Positions 8,761-17,677 of a stretch of DNA of 64,000 nt are shown one piece after another (within the stretch, counting starts at the first letter, position 1; each line of letters opens with the position of its first letter). The position numbers and the translations under genes are program-made. Origin of the DNA: an uncultured Mobilibacterium sp. (GTDB taxonomy: Bacteria > Bacillota > Clostridia > Peptostreptococcales > Anaerovoracaceae); NCBI GenBank assembly GCA_947254375.1, contig CAMYCF010000004.1, positions 1-64,000 on the forward strand, given 5' to 3'. The notes beneath the pieces were generated by a model that saw only the letters and a list, made by a program, of their open reading frames with translations, did no database searches and was not told the DNA's origin.

Positions 8761-10516
8761 AATTTTTCTCTTCAAACCTTTTGATCTTCAGTGTCGTCGT
8801 TTTTATGAACTCATCTTCCCTGACTTCAAATCTTTTTATCCTCTTATACGGGGTCATCTTTTCGTTGGCCGCGTCGATCGCCGCGCTGAGCTTTTTGTAG
8901 ATCTCTTTGTCGGTGGTCGCCCTATGCTCTTTGAGGACCGCGTAATCCGGGTAGATTATCGCCGTGCAGATGAGGTCGTCTTTTATCGGATCCCTCTTGC
9001 CGTAGACGAGGACTTCGTTGACGTACTCGCTGAGCAGGAGGTAGTATTCGACCTCTTCCGGGAAGATGTTTTTACCGCCCTTGGTGACGATGACGTTTTT
9101 CTTTCTACCCGTTACATATAGGAAGCCGTCGTCGTCGAGGAAGCCGAAGTCGCCCGTGTAGAGCCAGCCGTCCCTTATCGCTTTCGCCGTGTTTTCGGGA
9201 TCGTTATAGTATCCCATCATTACGGACGGGCCCTTGCAGATTATCTCGCCGATGCCGTATTCGTCCTTGTCAACGACGCGGACTTCGGTGTTCGGCATAG
9301 GTTTTCCGACGGCGCCCGCCTTGCTGTAGCGGTCCTGGTTGACGGCTATGATAGGAGCGCACTCCGTCATGCCGTAGCCCTGTATGATCGGGAGACCCAT
9401 CGCCTCGAATTCTACGATGACAGCCGCGTCTATCGCCGCGCCGCCCGAGATGAGGAGATATAGGTCGTCGCCGAAAATGTCCGTCACGGAGCGGAACAAG
9501 CGCCTCGTGGCCGCCCTGTTGTTCTTGAGGTTGAGCCTCTTCGATATGCCGATCGCCCGCCTCAGCTTCTCCGTGCTGTCGCTCTTCTTCGCCTTCTGCC
9601 AAATCTTCCTGTAGATGTTTTCAAAGACGAGCGGAACGCCGAGCATCATCGCGCATTTCGCTTCGAGGAAATTCTTCTGTATGTATTTGAGGCCTTCGCA
9701 TATGACGACGGTTCTTCCCTGGTAAAAACTCGTCATTACCGTGCACGTCATTTCGTAAGCGTGGTGCATCGGGAGGACTGACAGCACCCTGCCGTCTTCC
9801 GGTATGCTTACGTATTTCGACATGTTGAAGACGTTCTGCGCCAGATTGCGGTGCGAGAGCATGACGCCCTTCGCGAGGCCGGTCGTCCCCGAGGTAAAGA
9901 GTATCGTCGAAAGATCTTCCTGATCTATCTCCGCGTCTATGTAGCCGCGCTCTCCTCTCTCGATGAGCTCTTCGCCGTAAGCGATGAGCGAGTCAAGCGA
10001 AAGCATCTTTTCGTCTTTCATCAGGGTCTCGAAGTCCTGCCTGTGGTTCGAATACGCATCGGGTTCATCGAGGATGACGGCGCACTTGAGCCTGTCCGAT
10101 TTCCCGATGATGTCGTGCGCTGTCTTCGCCACGGACATCGACGTGAAAAGGAGCTCGACGTCGGCACGCTCGAGGAGGTTCTCGATCTCGTCCTGCGGAA
10201 GGTTTTTGTCGATCGGAACGATGACGCCCACCCCGGTGACTACGGTAAAATACGCGAGCGCCCAGAGATGCGAGTTGTCCCCGAAGACGGCGATCTTGCT
10301 CCCGGAAAGCCCCATGTCGCAGAGCGCGGTCCCGAGCGCTTTCCTCATGCGGTCGAATTCGGCGTACGTCAAAACGCTAAAAGGCTCATCGTGCTTTTTC
10401 TTGAACATGTACGCCGGTTCGTCGGCGCACCTGTAAGCGCTCCCCACGATGAAGTCTTTTATCGTTTCTATATAGTGAAATTCGTAAAGTTGTTTATCGT
10501 ATTTTTTATTATTCAT
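8723..10516 (-). CDS. AMP-forming long-chain acyl-CoA synthetase-like protein (first copy)
   Basis: 597 residues, same superfamily and layout as its downstream neighbour: P-loop ILFTSGTTGLAKGVM, then GYGMTECAP, GWLYTGDFGFLD and VTGRKKNVIV. It is predicted to be a cytosolic or membrane-associated acyl-CoA ligase. ATG 10516 is one base after the stop of the phosphoribosyltransferase gene, so its translation probably depends on that gene. The 3' end overlaps the paralogue by 38 bases. It is the fourth gene from the operon end counted towards lysS. Confidence 0.9.
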   Translation of the reverse strand: MNNKKYDKQLYEFHYIETIKDFIVGSAYRCADEPAYMFKKKHDEPFSVLTYAEFDRMRKALGTALCDMGLSGSKIAVFGDNSHLWALAYFTVVTGVGVIVPIDKNLPQDEIENLLERADVELLFTSMSVAKTAHDIIGKSDRLKCAVILDEPDAYSNHRQDFETLMKDEKMLSLDSLIAYGEELIERGERGYIDAEIDQEDLSTILFTSGTTGLAKGVMLSHRNLAQNVFNMSKYVSIPEDGRVLSVLPMHHAYEMTCTVMTSFYQGRTVVICEGLKYIQKNFLEAKCAMMLGVPLVFENIYRKIWQKAKKSDSTEKLRRAIGISKRLNLKNNRAATRRLFRSVTDIFGDDLYLLISGGAAIDAAVIVEFEAMGLPIIQGYGMTECAPIIAVNQDRYSKAGAVGKPMPNTEVRVVDKDEYGIGEIICKGPSVMMGYYNDPENTAKAIRDGWLYTGDFGFLDDDGFLYVTGRKKNVIVTKGGKNIFPEEVEYYLLLSEYVNEVLVYGKRDPIKDDLICTAIIYPDYAVLKEHRATTDKEIYKKLSAAIDAANEKMTPYKRIKRFEVREDEFIKTTTLKIKRFEEKNYEYKFDSRTFEK

Positions 10517-10517
10517 T

Positions 10518-11069
10518 CTATTTAGGTGTCCCGTCCGGAGAGAACAGCGGAAGTTTTTCGAGATACGTTATATCCGAACGATGCGGTGCATCGCCCTCCG
10601 CGAGCACGGACATCTTCCCGACGATCTTTCCGCCGACATGCTCGACGAGTTTCTCGATGACGGCTATGGAGTCGCCGGTGCTGATGACATCGTCGACTAT
10701 CAATATCCTCTTGCCTTCCATTACCTCGCGCTCGTCCTTTCCGATGCAGAGCGTCTGGATGTGGTCGGTCGTTATCGATTTTACCGAGAACTTGACCACG
10801 TCCTTCATGTACAGCTTCGCCTTTTTGCGTGCCACGATATACGGACAGTTCCCGGACTGCCTCGCCATTTCGTAGGCGAGCGGGATCCCCTTCGATTCCG
10901 CGGTGATGATGATATCGAACGGCGGAGCTTTCTTCAGAAGTTCCGTCGCCGCGGCACGCGTAAGTTCAACGTCGTTGAACATTATGAACGCCGCGATATA
11001 CAGGTCATCCGATACGGGACACAGCGGGAGGCTCCTTTCGAGTCCCGCGATCTTCATTTTGTACTCCAC
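10518..11069 (-). CDS. Adenine/xanthine-type phosphoribosyltransferase
   Basis: 183 residues, type I PRTase fold. The PRPP-binding motif RILIVDDVISTGDS lies near residue 120, and AESKGIPLAYEMA resembles the APRT/XPRT loop. It joins a purine base to PRPP in salvage, or acts as a PRTase-domain regulator; the base is not certain. The start is a GTG at 11069: AAGGAG lies 6 bases before it, whereas the first in-frame ATG is 18 bases away. It overlaps nothing upstream and is one base from the acyl-CoA synthetase start. Confidence 0.85.
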   Translation of the reverse strand: MEYKMKIAGLERSLPLCPVSDDLYIAAFIMFNDVELTRAAATELLKKAPPFDIIITAESKGIPLAYEMARQSGNCPYIVARKKAKLYMKDVVKFSVKSITTDHIQTLCIGKDEREVMEGKRILIVDDVISTGDSIAVIEKLVEHVGGKIVGKMSVLAEGDAPHRSDITYLEKLPLFSPDGTPK

Positions 11070-11131
11070 TTTTATCTCCTTTCGATCCGGCTTTTTCGCC
11101 GGCCCGTGCGCACCTTTGATATATCAGCGCT

Positions 11132-11944
11132 CTACTTTTGCTTTTTATTCTTCCTCGCGTTTGCCGCGTCGATCTTGGCCTGAATGGCCTCTCCGGTTTT
11201 TATCTCTTTATCGGTCCACGGGACCAATTTGCCCACCATGATGAACCTGTCATCGCCCGTAGCGCGGACGCAGGTGCTCATCGATATGAGCCTGTCGCTC
11301 GCAGTCGCCGTATTGCCGGTCTTATAATACGACTTCGCCATGACGGTATCTATAAAAGCCTGTTTTGCGGAATCGCTGCTGTAGCTCGTGGCATACAGAT
11401 CGGACGAGGCGTCGGTCTCGATAAAAGCGATCGGCTCGACGTGGTACTTCGCGTCCGGAGTTATGAGCTCGAGCCTCTTATGCTTGTCGAAGAACGACTT
11501 GTTCCTGGAGGACGATATGTCCGAGAACATGCTGCCGTCCTTCATGTTGTGCCCGTATATTATCGTGTTGAATCCTCCGAAATTCCTTTCGCAGCGATAA
11601 TCGACGAAGAGCGTCCCCGCCGCGTTATATTTGCCGTCTATCAGCCTGTGCAGATACGTGCTGTTGTCGCTTCCCTGCACGACCGGATAGTTTATGTGGC
11701 TGTCCTTCATGTACAACCAGCCGATGACGTTCGGATCCACCTTCTGAAGGGCATCGAAATCCACGACACCCGTGAACTCCGTCATGCGCGGGTCTACCTG
11801 CGCCAGGTTCGACAGGCTGTCGTAAGCCTTCCGCCCCTTGTAGTAGCCGTACAGCGACTTTCCGACGTTATATCCGCTTACAATGATAATAGCGATCAGG
11901 CAAAAAACTATTACCTTCTTCGCTATGTTTCCGATTTTTCCCAT
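11132..11944 (-). CDS. srtB: Class B sortase
   Basis: 270 residues. An N-terminal membrane anchor (about residues 10-28) is followed by the sortase beta-barrel. The catalytic triad is visible: His132 in IIYGHNM, Cys225 in SMSTC and Arg233 in DDRFIMVG. Sortases of this class join a surface protein to peptidoglycan. No obvious substrate lies next to it; the vWA surface protein at the window start is a candidate only by proximity. It is the first gene of the run ending in lysS. A TATAAT on the minus strand at 12093-12098 could be its -10 box, but no good -35 is seen. Confidence 0.92.
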   Translation of the reverse strand: MGKIGNIAKKVIVFCLIAIIIVSGYNVGKSLYGYYKGRKAYDSLSNLAQVDPRMTEFTGVVDFDALQKVDPNVIGWLYMKDSHINYPVVQGSDNSTYLHRLIDGKYNAAGTLFVDYRCERNFGGFNTIIYGHNMKDGSMFSDISSSRNKSFFDKHKRLELITPDAKYHVEPIAFIETDASSDLYATSYSSDSAKQAFIDTVMAKSYYKTGNTATASDRLISMSTCVRATGDDRFIMVGKLVPWTDKEIKTGEAIQAKIDAANARKNKKQK

Positions 11945-12163
11945 GATCGCTTCTCATCCTATTTGATAAAAGCCCCGGCCGGCCTCGCGATCTCGAGGTC
12001 CGTGCCTCAGGGTACACGCCACTATTATACCAAACCGCGTTTTTACATACAACCACCGCGCGCATTGATGTCTTTGACTTTGAAACCCTAATATTATAGT
12101 ATGTATCCATAAAATACATATCCGCTTCGGCGGGTAAAACTATATATCTACAGGGGCATAAAA

Positions 12164-13657
12164 ATGTATAACGACATAAAAAAACTGCAAAACGGCAGCG
12201 ACATACGCGGCGTAGCCATGGAGGGGGTAAAAGGCGAGAGCGTCAACCTCGGACACGATGAAGCCGCCTCGATCGGCGCCGCTTTTACGTATTGGCTCGC
12301 CTATAAGCGCACTAAAAGTTTTCAGGCGCTGAACATCTGCATCGGGAACGACCCGCGCCTCTCTGCGGATCCCCTCGTAAAGGCCCTCGTCACGGGCATA
12401 AACTACATGGGCGCGAAGGCGACCTACGCCGGCCTCGCGTCGACGCCAGCCATGTTCATGTCAACCGTCATGCCTTTTTACGAATTCGACGGCGCGATAA
12501 TGGTCACCGCGAGCCACCTCCCTTTCAACAGGAATGGATTCAAATTTTTTACCGAGGAAGGCGGGCTCAACAAGGAAGACATCGCGGAGATCCTCAGGAT
12601 CGCCGAGCGCGCGTCGATCGTCACCGATTTTTATGAATACGAAAACGTGGAGCTGATGCCGATATATGCGGCTCACCTTAGAAGCATAATATCGATGGGT
12701 ATGGGCGGAAAGCCGGACGGGATGAAGGTGATCGTCGACGCCGGAAACGGAGCGGGCGGGTTTTTCGCCGAGCAGGTGCTGGCGCCTCTGGGATTCGACG
12801 TGTCGGGAAGCCTTTATCTGGAGCCGGACGGTCATTTCCCTAACCACGCCCCGAACCCCGAAGACCCGAAGGCTCTGAAAGCCCTCTGCACCGCCGTCGT
12901 CTCGGAGCACGCGGACCTCGGCATCATATTCGATACGGACGTTGACAGGAGCGCCGTCGTCTCGCCGACCGGAAGACCTATAGCGCGAAATGAGATCGTC
13001 GCTCTCGCGGCCGCAATCGGAGCCAAATCACACCCGGGCGGAACGGTCGTCACGGACAGCATAACATCGAAAGAGCTGACGCGTTTCCTCGAAGATTCGC
13101 TCGACCTCAAGCACCTCAGGCTCAAAAGAGGCTACCGCAACGTCATAAATAAGGCTATCGAGCTCGACGCTCAGGGTGAGGACGCCTTCCTCGCGATAGA
13201 GACGTCAGGCCACGCGGCGTTCAAGGACAACTATTATCTCGACGACGGGGCATATCTCGCGGCGCTCGCCGTTGTGGAAGCCGCCCGTTGCAAAAAGGAA
13301 GGGAAAACCATAGATTCGCTCATCGATGGCCTTTCTGCACCTGCAGAATCTGTAGAATTCAGGATTCCTATAAGTGCAGATGACTTCTCAGCAGTGGCGG
13401 ATGCGGCATTATCGTCAATAAGCGATCTGGCCGATACCCATCCCGCACTCACACTCGTGACTCCGAACCACGAGGGCGTCCGCGTCGATTTCGACTTCGA
13501 CGGCGACACGGGCTGGTTCCTCATGAGGAAGTCGCTCCACGATCCTCTCCTTCCGCTCAACGTCGAGTCGTCAAAAGAAGGGACTTCGGCTCTCGCCGTG
13601 GCACTGATAAAAGAAGCCCTGGCCGAAGTCGATGGAGTCGACACTTCCGTGCTTTAA
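12164..13657 (+). CDS. Phosphohexomutase (phosphomannomutase / phosphoglucomutase family)
   Basis: 497 residues, alpha-D-phosphohexomutase superfamily. The phosphoserine loop is TASHLPFNRNG, the metal loop DTDVDRS replaces the usual DGDxDR, and the sugar-binding loop ETSGHAAF replaces GGE-SGH. It interconverts hexose 1- and 6-phosphates for envelope sugars. The altered metal and sugar loops mark a divergent subfamily, so I do not choose between glucose and mannose. GGGG lies before ATG 12164. It is the first gene of a plus-strand operon with the ArsC-like gene and maf. Confidence 0.88.
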   Translation: MYNDIKKLQNGSDIRGVAMEGVKGESVNLGHDEAASIGAAFTYWLAYKRTKSFQALNICIGNDPRLSADPLVKALVTGINYMGAKATYAGLASTPAMFMSTVMPFYEFDGAIMVTASHLPFNRNGFKFFTEEGGLNKEDIAEILRIAERASIVTDFYEYENVELMPIYAAHLRSIISMGMGGKPDGMKVIVDAGNGAGGFFAEQVLAPLGFDVSGSLYLEPDGHFPNHAPNPEDPKALKALCTAVVSEHADLGIIFDTDVDRSAVVSPTGRPIARNEIVALAAAIGAKSHPGGTVVTDSITSKELTRFLEDSLDLKHLRLKRGYRNVINKAIELDAQGEDAFLAIETSGHAAFKDNYYLDDGAYLAALAVVEAARCKKEGKTIDSLIDGLSAPAESVEFRIPISADDFSAVADAALSSISDLADTHPALTLVTPNHEGVRVDFDFDGDTGWFLMRKSLHDPLLPLNVESSKEGTSALAVALIKEALAEVDGVDTSVL

Positions 13658-13735
13658 AAATTTTTACCGGGCCTCCGCAACTTGCGCCCGTCGAAATTTT
13701 TACCGGTCCTCCGAAAGACTTTTTACCGGGCGCCC
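13658..13735 (+). repeat. Three imperfect TTTTTACCGG repeats after the phosphohexomutase stop
   Basis: Copies begin at 13661, 13697 and 13720. The first two share AAATTTTTACCGG-CCTCCG with a single mismatch. They fill the gap up to the ArsC-like gene. No terminator hairpin is evident, so transcription may continue. Confidence 0.75.
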
Positions 13736-13751
13736 ATGAAAGGAAAACAAA

Positions 13752-14111
13752 ATGACAGAATTGCTTGGATACAAAAAATGCAGCACCTGCAAGAATATCG
13801 AAAAGCTGCTGAACGATAAAAACATCGAATACACTTACCGCGAACTCGATAAGGACACGCCTTCCGCCGCCGAGCTGAAGGACCTCCGCGAAAAGAGCGG
13901 TCTCGACATCGGTCGGTTCTTCAACACGAGCGGGATCAAATACCGCGAAATGGGCATCGCGCAGAAGCGCCGCTCCATGACCGACGACGAGTGCTACGAG
14001 CTCCTCGCTTCCGACGGGATGCTCATCAAGCGCCCGATCCTTCTGAAGGACGGTAAAATTTTCGTCGGCCCGCAGGTAAAAAAATATCTGGAGGGCGATC
14101 TCGATGACTGA
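13752..14111 (+). CDS. ArsC/Spx-family thioredoxin-fold protein
   Basis: 119 residues, the usual length. The redox loop is CSTCKN at residues 10-15, and the later RPIL and VGP strings are typical of the ArsC/YffB/Spx family. Only the CxxC form is present, as in YffB-like proteins and Spx. I cannot separate a glutaredoxin-like reductase from an Spx-type regulator. An AAAGGA site precedes ATG. It overlaps maf by 8 bases, so the two are co-translated. Confidence 0.85.
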   Translation: MTELLGYKKCSTCKNIEKLLNDKNIEYTYRELDKDTPSAAELKDLREKSGLDIGRFFNTSGIKYREMGIAQKRRSMTDDECYELLASDGMLIKRPILLKDGKIFVGPQVKKYLEGDLDD

Positions 14112-14757
14112 TCCCTCTACTCAGGTAAGAGAAAGGCCGCTGATACTGCTTGCGAGCTCTTCCCCGCAGAGGCGCGAGCTCATCTCACGCATCTTCAAAG
14201 ATCACGAGACGTTCAGCCCGGACGCCGACGAAACAGTGGACGCGTCCCTTTCGATCGACGATGCGCTAAAAGCAATCGCTTCGAGAAAGGCCCATGCCGC
14301 CGAAGACCTCGCCTCCGCGGTCGCTTCATGCAAAGAGTCCGGTCGTCCTTATCTTGTACTCGCAGCCGACACCGTCGTCGTCTCGGGCGACGATATACTT
14401 GGCAAACCGGAGGACCGCGCCGACGCCGTTCTTATGCTCGAGTCGCTTTCAGGCAGGGCGCATCGTGTGGTGACCGGAGTCAGCATCCTGACAGCGGATC
14501 GCGAAGAGATATCTTTTGCTTCATCGTCCGATGTCATCTTCAGGGAGCTTTCCGAAGATGAGATACTGTCTTACATCGATACCGGGGAGCCGTTCGATAA
14601 AGCCGGTGCTTACAGCATCCAGGGCATTGCAGGCCTGTTCGTAAAAGAGATCCGCGGCGACTTTTTCAATATAGTCGGACTTCCCGTCTCGGCCGTTTAC
14701 GAGGCGGCGCTGACTTCGCTGCCGGAGATATATCGGGATGAATTGATGCTCCGATAA
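14104..14757 (+). CDS. maf: Maf-family nucleotide pyrophosphatase
   Basis: 217 residues. Motifs: ASSSPQRREL at the N-terminus, AADTVV in the middle, GKPEDRADA, then DKAGAYSIQG and DFFNIVGLP at the C-terminus, all typical of Maf. The family hydrolyses non-canonical or pyrimidine nucleoside triphosphates (dTTP/UTP class) to monophosphates and is linked to septum inhibition. The insert after residue 60 (ASAVASCKESGRPY) is a little longer than usual. It is the last gene of its operon. Confidence 0.95.
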   Translation: MTDPSTQVRERPLILLASSSPQRRELISRIFKDHETFSPDADETVDASLSIDDALKAIASRKAHAAEDLASAVASCKESGRPYLVLAADTVVVSGDDILGKPEDRADAVLMLESLSGRAHRVVTGVSILTADREEISFASSSDVIFRELSEDEILSYIDTGEPFDKAGAYSIQGIAGLFVKEIRGDFFNIVGLPVSAVYEAALTSLPEIYRDELMLR

Positions 14758-14903
14758 TTGTATTTCGCAATTCAATCCCAAATCAATCGAAACATCTAAT
14801 TAAAAATTTTTATTTCTCTAAGCACTTCTTCTGTTAATTCATACTTTTCACACTAGTTATTATAATCATCAAAAAACTGCGCTGCGACTGCTATTAAAAT
14901 AAT

Positions 14904-15485
14904 TTATGTAAGCATCCACACCGAAACCAATATATAATCCGTGAGTTTATGGCGGTTAAAAAGTATTCCGAAAATTGAAAATCCATTGGAGACTATCAGT
15001 GTTATGATCGGTACCCATTTGTTAAAAAGAATAATTCTTTCACGATAGCCACTTTTTTGTATATCTATTGCTTCAAGCCATTTTTCGTTTTCTTCAATAT
15101 TGTAAATATCGATCCCCTCGTCTTCAAAGACTTTTATAATCATATTCTTCTTTTCATTTTTCGCTTCTTTATTTTTGCGAAGCTTCTTCTTGTTTAATAA
15201 ATCTCCAACAAACAGTATAACGCTCGAGACACACAATACAATCCAGCATATTAAGACTGCATTGATAGAGTTTTTTGCCCATGCTAGATTGTTTAAAAGG
15301 TACATGAAGACAATAGCCGCTAACATGCTTATCAACATGCCTACAGACACTGTCATTGCTATGAATGTAAATATTTTTGCAAAACATATTAAGATTTTTT
15401 TACCACCCAATTTATACTTTTTATTTATACAAGTATTCTCACTTTTTATTTTATCGATAACCTTGTCAAACATATATTTTGTCAA
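14904..15485 (-). CDS. Unrecognised membrane protein, A+T-rich
   Basis: 193 residues. Two hydrophobic segments (about 34-65 and 75-95) are followed by a Lys/Glu-rich cytoplasmic stretch and one or two more hydrophobic segments near the C-terminus. I do not recognise the family. The start is a TTG at 15485 with GGAG 8 bases before; the in-frame ATG is 12 bases further on. Base composition is much more A+T-rich than in the neighbours, and the gene is isolated between maf and the V-ATPase terminator, which suggests acquisition by transfer. Confidence 0.6.
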   Translation of the reverse strand: MTKYMFDKVIDKIKSENTCINKKYKLGGKKILICFAKIFTFIAMTVSVGMLISMLAAIVFMYLLNNLAWAKNSINAVLICWIVLCVSSVILFVGDLLNKKKLRKNKEAKNEKKNMIIKVFEDEGIDIYNIEENEKWLEAIDIQKSGYRERIILFNKWVPIITLIVSNGFSIFGILFNRHKLTDYILVSVWMLT

Positions 15486-15519
15486 GCTTCTATCTCCGCA
15501 AGCATGAAAAGTTGTCGAC

Positions 15520-15562
15520 TAAATAATAGCTGTCCTTCATTATATGAAGGACAGCTATTAAT
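15520..15562 (-). terminator. Terminator of the V-ATPase operon
   Basis: A perfect 17-bp stem (15524-15540 with 15544-15560, AGCTGTCCTTCAT in one arm) has a 3-base loop. A T-rich tail follows on the minus strand, 12 bases past the ntpD stop. Confidence 0.9.
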
Positions 15563-15571
15563 ATAAAACTT

Positions 15572-16258
15572 CTAAGCAAATTTTTCCAGCGCCTCTCGGG
15601 TCTCTTCTCTCTTCTTTTCAATGCTCTCTTTGAGCATCATGTCTTTGACCTTCATGAGACGTGTCTGGTTACCTCTTTCGTCCTCATCGAGTTTCATCTT
15701 GATGTACTTGATCGTTTCCTGATAATCCGGGATCTTGACGAATTCCAGAGCGTTTACCCTTCTCCTCGTCTTCTCTATCTCGTCGGCGAGAAGCATCGCT
15801 TCCTTCTCCATAGCCGCGAGCTTGAGGAGCTTCGGGAAGAGTTCCGAAAGTTTCTCGATCGACTTGTCGAGCTCTCCGGACGTCGTCGCAAAACCGTAAG
15901 GGAACACGTCGTTTTCATCGGCCGACTGCTGCTCGAAATCGAATTCCGGGACGTTTACGCTCATGACGTTCTTTATGCTCGTTATGAGTTTTACGCTCTG
16001 CTTCGGATACATCAGCGCCTCTTCGAGGAGCTCCGGCATCATTACCGCCCTCGCTACCGAAAAGCTGTTGTATACCTCTTTGAGCATCGGCTCGATCTCT
16101 TCGCGCAGGGCTTTCGTCTCCCTTGCGAGGTCGAGGAACTCTTTCATGAGCTCGTCGCGCTTGTCTTTCATGAGCTTGTGCCCGCGGATCGCAACTTTGA
16201 GCTGACCCTTTAATTTCGTGAGGACCATACGGGTAGGATTTACATTTAATCTTGCCAT
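15572..16258 (-). CDS. ntpD: V-type ATPase subunit D (central stalk)
   Basis: 228 residues. The start MARLNVNPTRMVLTKLK is the signature of V/A-type subunit D. Two long coiled-coil helices (about 10-60 and 140-200) form the rotor shaft inside the A3B3 hexamer. It is the last gene of the operon, 45 bases after ntpB, and a strong terminator follows. The shaft couples ATP hydrolysis to rotation of the membrane K ring. Confidence 0.96.
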   Translation of the reverse strand: MARLNVNPTRMVLTKLKGQLKVAIRGHKLMKDKRDELMKEFLDLARETKALREEIEPMLKEVYNSFSVARAVMMPELLEEALMYPKQSVKLITSIKNVMSVNVPEFDFEQQSADENDVFPYGFATTSGELDKSIEKLSELFPKLLKLAAMEKEAMLLADEIEKTRRRVNALEFVKIPDYQETIKYIKMKLDEDERGNQTRLMKVKDMMLKESIEKKREETREALEKFA

Positions 16259-16303
16259 ATAATCATTCCCTTCCTGATCATACGGATCCTGCGTGCCGTA
16301 TTA

Positions 16304-17677
16304 CTATTTGGCGTCGTAGAATTCGTCTAAGTATGCGTCGCGGATACGCTTGAGCTCCGCCCTCGGCATCATCCTGAGGAGTTTCCAGCCTACTTCGAGC
16401 GTTTCCTCGATAGGCCTGTCCTTCTCGTAACCCTGTGATACGTATTCCCTCTCGAATTCGTCAGCAAACTTGGCGTACAGCTTATCCGTATCGCTGAGTG
16501 CCGCCTCACCGAGGATCGCCATGAGTTCCTTGCACTCCTTACCTCTCGCATAAATAGCGAAGATCTGGTTCATCGTGTCGGCATGGTCTTTTCTCGTCTT
16601 GCCTTCTCCGATACCCTTATCTTTCAGACGGGAGAGCGACGGTAAAACGTCTATCGGCGCTTCGATGCCCTTTCTGTAAAGGTCTCTCGACAGGATTATC
16701 TGTCCTTCCGTTATGTATCCGGTAAGGTCCGGGATCGGGTGAGTAATGTCGCCCTCCGGCATAGTCAGGATCGGGATCAGCGTTATGGACCCGTCGATTC
16801 CCTTCTTTTTACCGGCTCTTTCGTACATGGTCGCAAGGTCCGTGTAGAGATATCCCGGATAACCTCTCCTGCCCGGTACCTCTTTTCTTGCGGCGGATAT
16901 CTCACGGAGAGATTCCGCGTAGTTCGTGATGTCGGTTATGATTACGAGAACGTGCATGTTCTTTTCGAATGCGAGGTATTCGGCAGCGGTGAGCGCCATA
17001 CGAGGTGTCGCTATTCTCTCTACCGCCGGGTCGTTCGCGAGGTTCATGAACATTACCGTTCTGTCGATCGATCCGCTCTTCTTAAAATCGCTTACGAAGA
17101 AATCCGCCTCTTCGTACGTGATACCTACTGCAGCGAATACTACCGCGAAGTTACTTTCCGTACCGAGTACCTTCGCCTGTCTCGCTATCTGTGCAGCGAG
17201 GTTCGCGTGCGGAAGTCCCGCGCCCGAGAAGATCGGCAGTTTCTGTCCGCGGACGAGCGTGTTAAGACCGTCGATCGCGGATACTCCCGTCTGGATGAAC
17301 TCGGACGGATACTCTCTCGCTGCCGGGTTCATCGCAAGACCGTTGATATCGCGTTTTGCTTCCGGGATGATGTCGGCGCCGCCGTCGATAGGATTTCCCA
17401 TACCGTCGAATACCCTGCCGAGCATATCGAGGGAAACTCCGAGTTCGATACCGTGGCCGAGGAACCTTACCTTGCTCTCTTCGAGGTTCAGTCCCGCGGA
17501 ATTTTCGAAGAGCTGTACCATCGCGTTGTCCCCGTTCAGTTCGAGGACACGGCAGTGTCTGATCTCTCCGTCCGCAAGTTCGATCTCTCCGAGTTCATCG
17601 TAACCGACGCCTTCGACGCCTTTTACGAGCATAAGAGGGCCGGCTACTTCCGAAATAGTTTTATATTCTCTTATCAT
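16304..17677 (-). CDS. ntpB: V-type ATPase subunit B (non-catalytic)
   Basis: 457 residues. The position of the P-loop is occupied by [18 protein letters not shown] without GK[ST], as expected of the non-catalytic B subunit; [22 protein letters not shown] is the conserved core. It alternates with subunit A in the V1 head. Its ATG overlaps the ntpA stop codon (ATGA), giving tight coupling and equal amounts. Confidence 0.97.
   Translation of the reverse strand: MIREYKTISEVAGPLMLVKGVEGVGYDELGEIELADGEIRHCRVLELNGDNAMVQLFENSAGLNLEESKVRFLGHGIELGVSLDMLGRVFDGMGNPIDGGADIIPEAKRDINGLAMNPAAREYPSEFIQTGVSAIDGLNTLVRGQKLPIFSGAGLPHANLAAQIARQAKVLGTESNFAVVFAAVGITYEEADFFVSDFKKSGSIDRTVMFMNLANDPAVERIATPRMALTAAEYLAFEKNMHVLVIITDITNYAESLREISAARKEVPGRRGYPGYLYTDLATMYERAGKKKGIDGSITLIPILTMPEGDITHPIPDLTGYITEGQIILSRDLYRKGIEAPIDVLPSLSRLKDKGIGEGKTRKDHADTMNQIFAIYARGKECKELMAILGEAALSDTDKLYAKFADEFEREYVSQGYEKDRPIEETLEVGWKLLRMMPRAELKRIRDAYLDEFYDAK

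Noticed and set aside
12074..12100. Promoter for the phosphohexomutase gene (TTGACT and TATAGT)
   Set aside because: The spacer is only 15 bases and the same bases form a better -10 for the opposite strand, so it was not listed.
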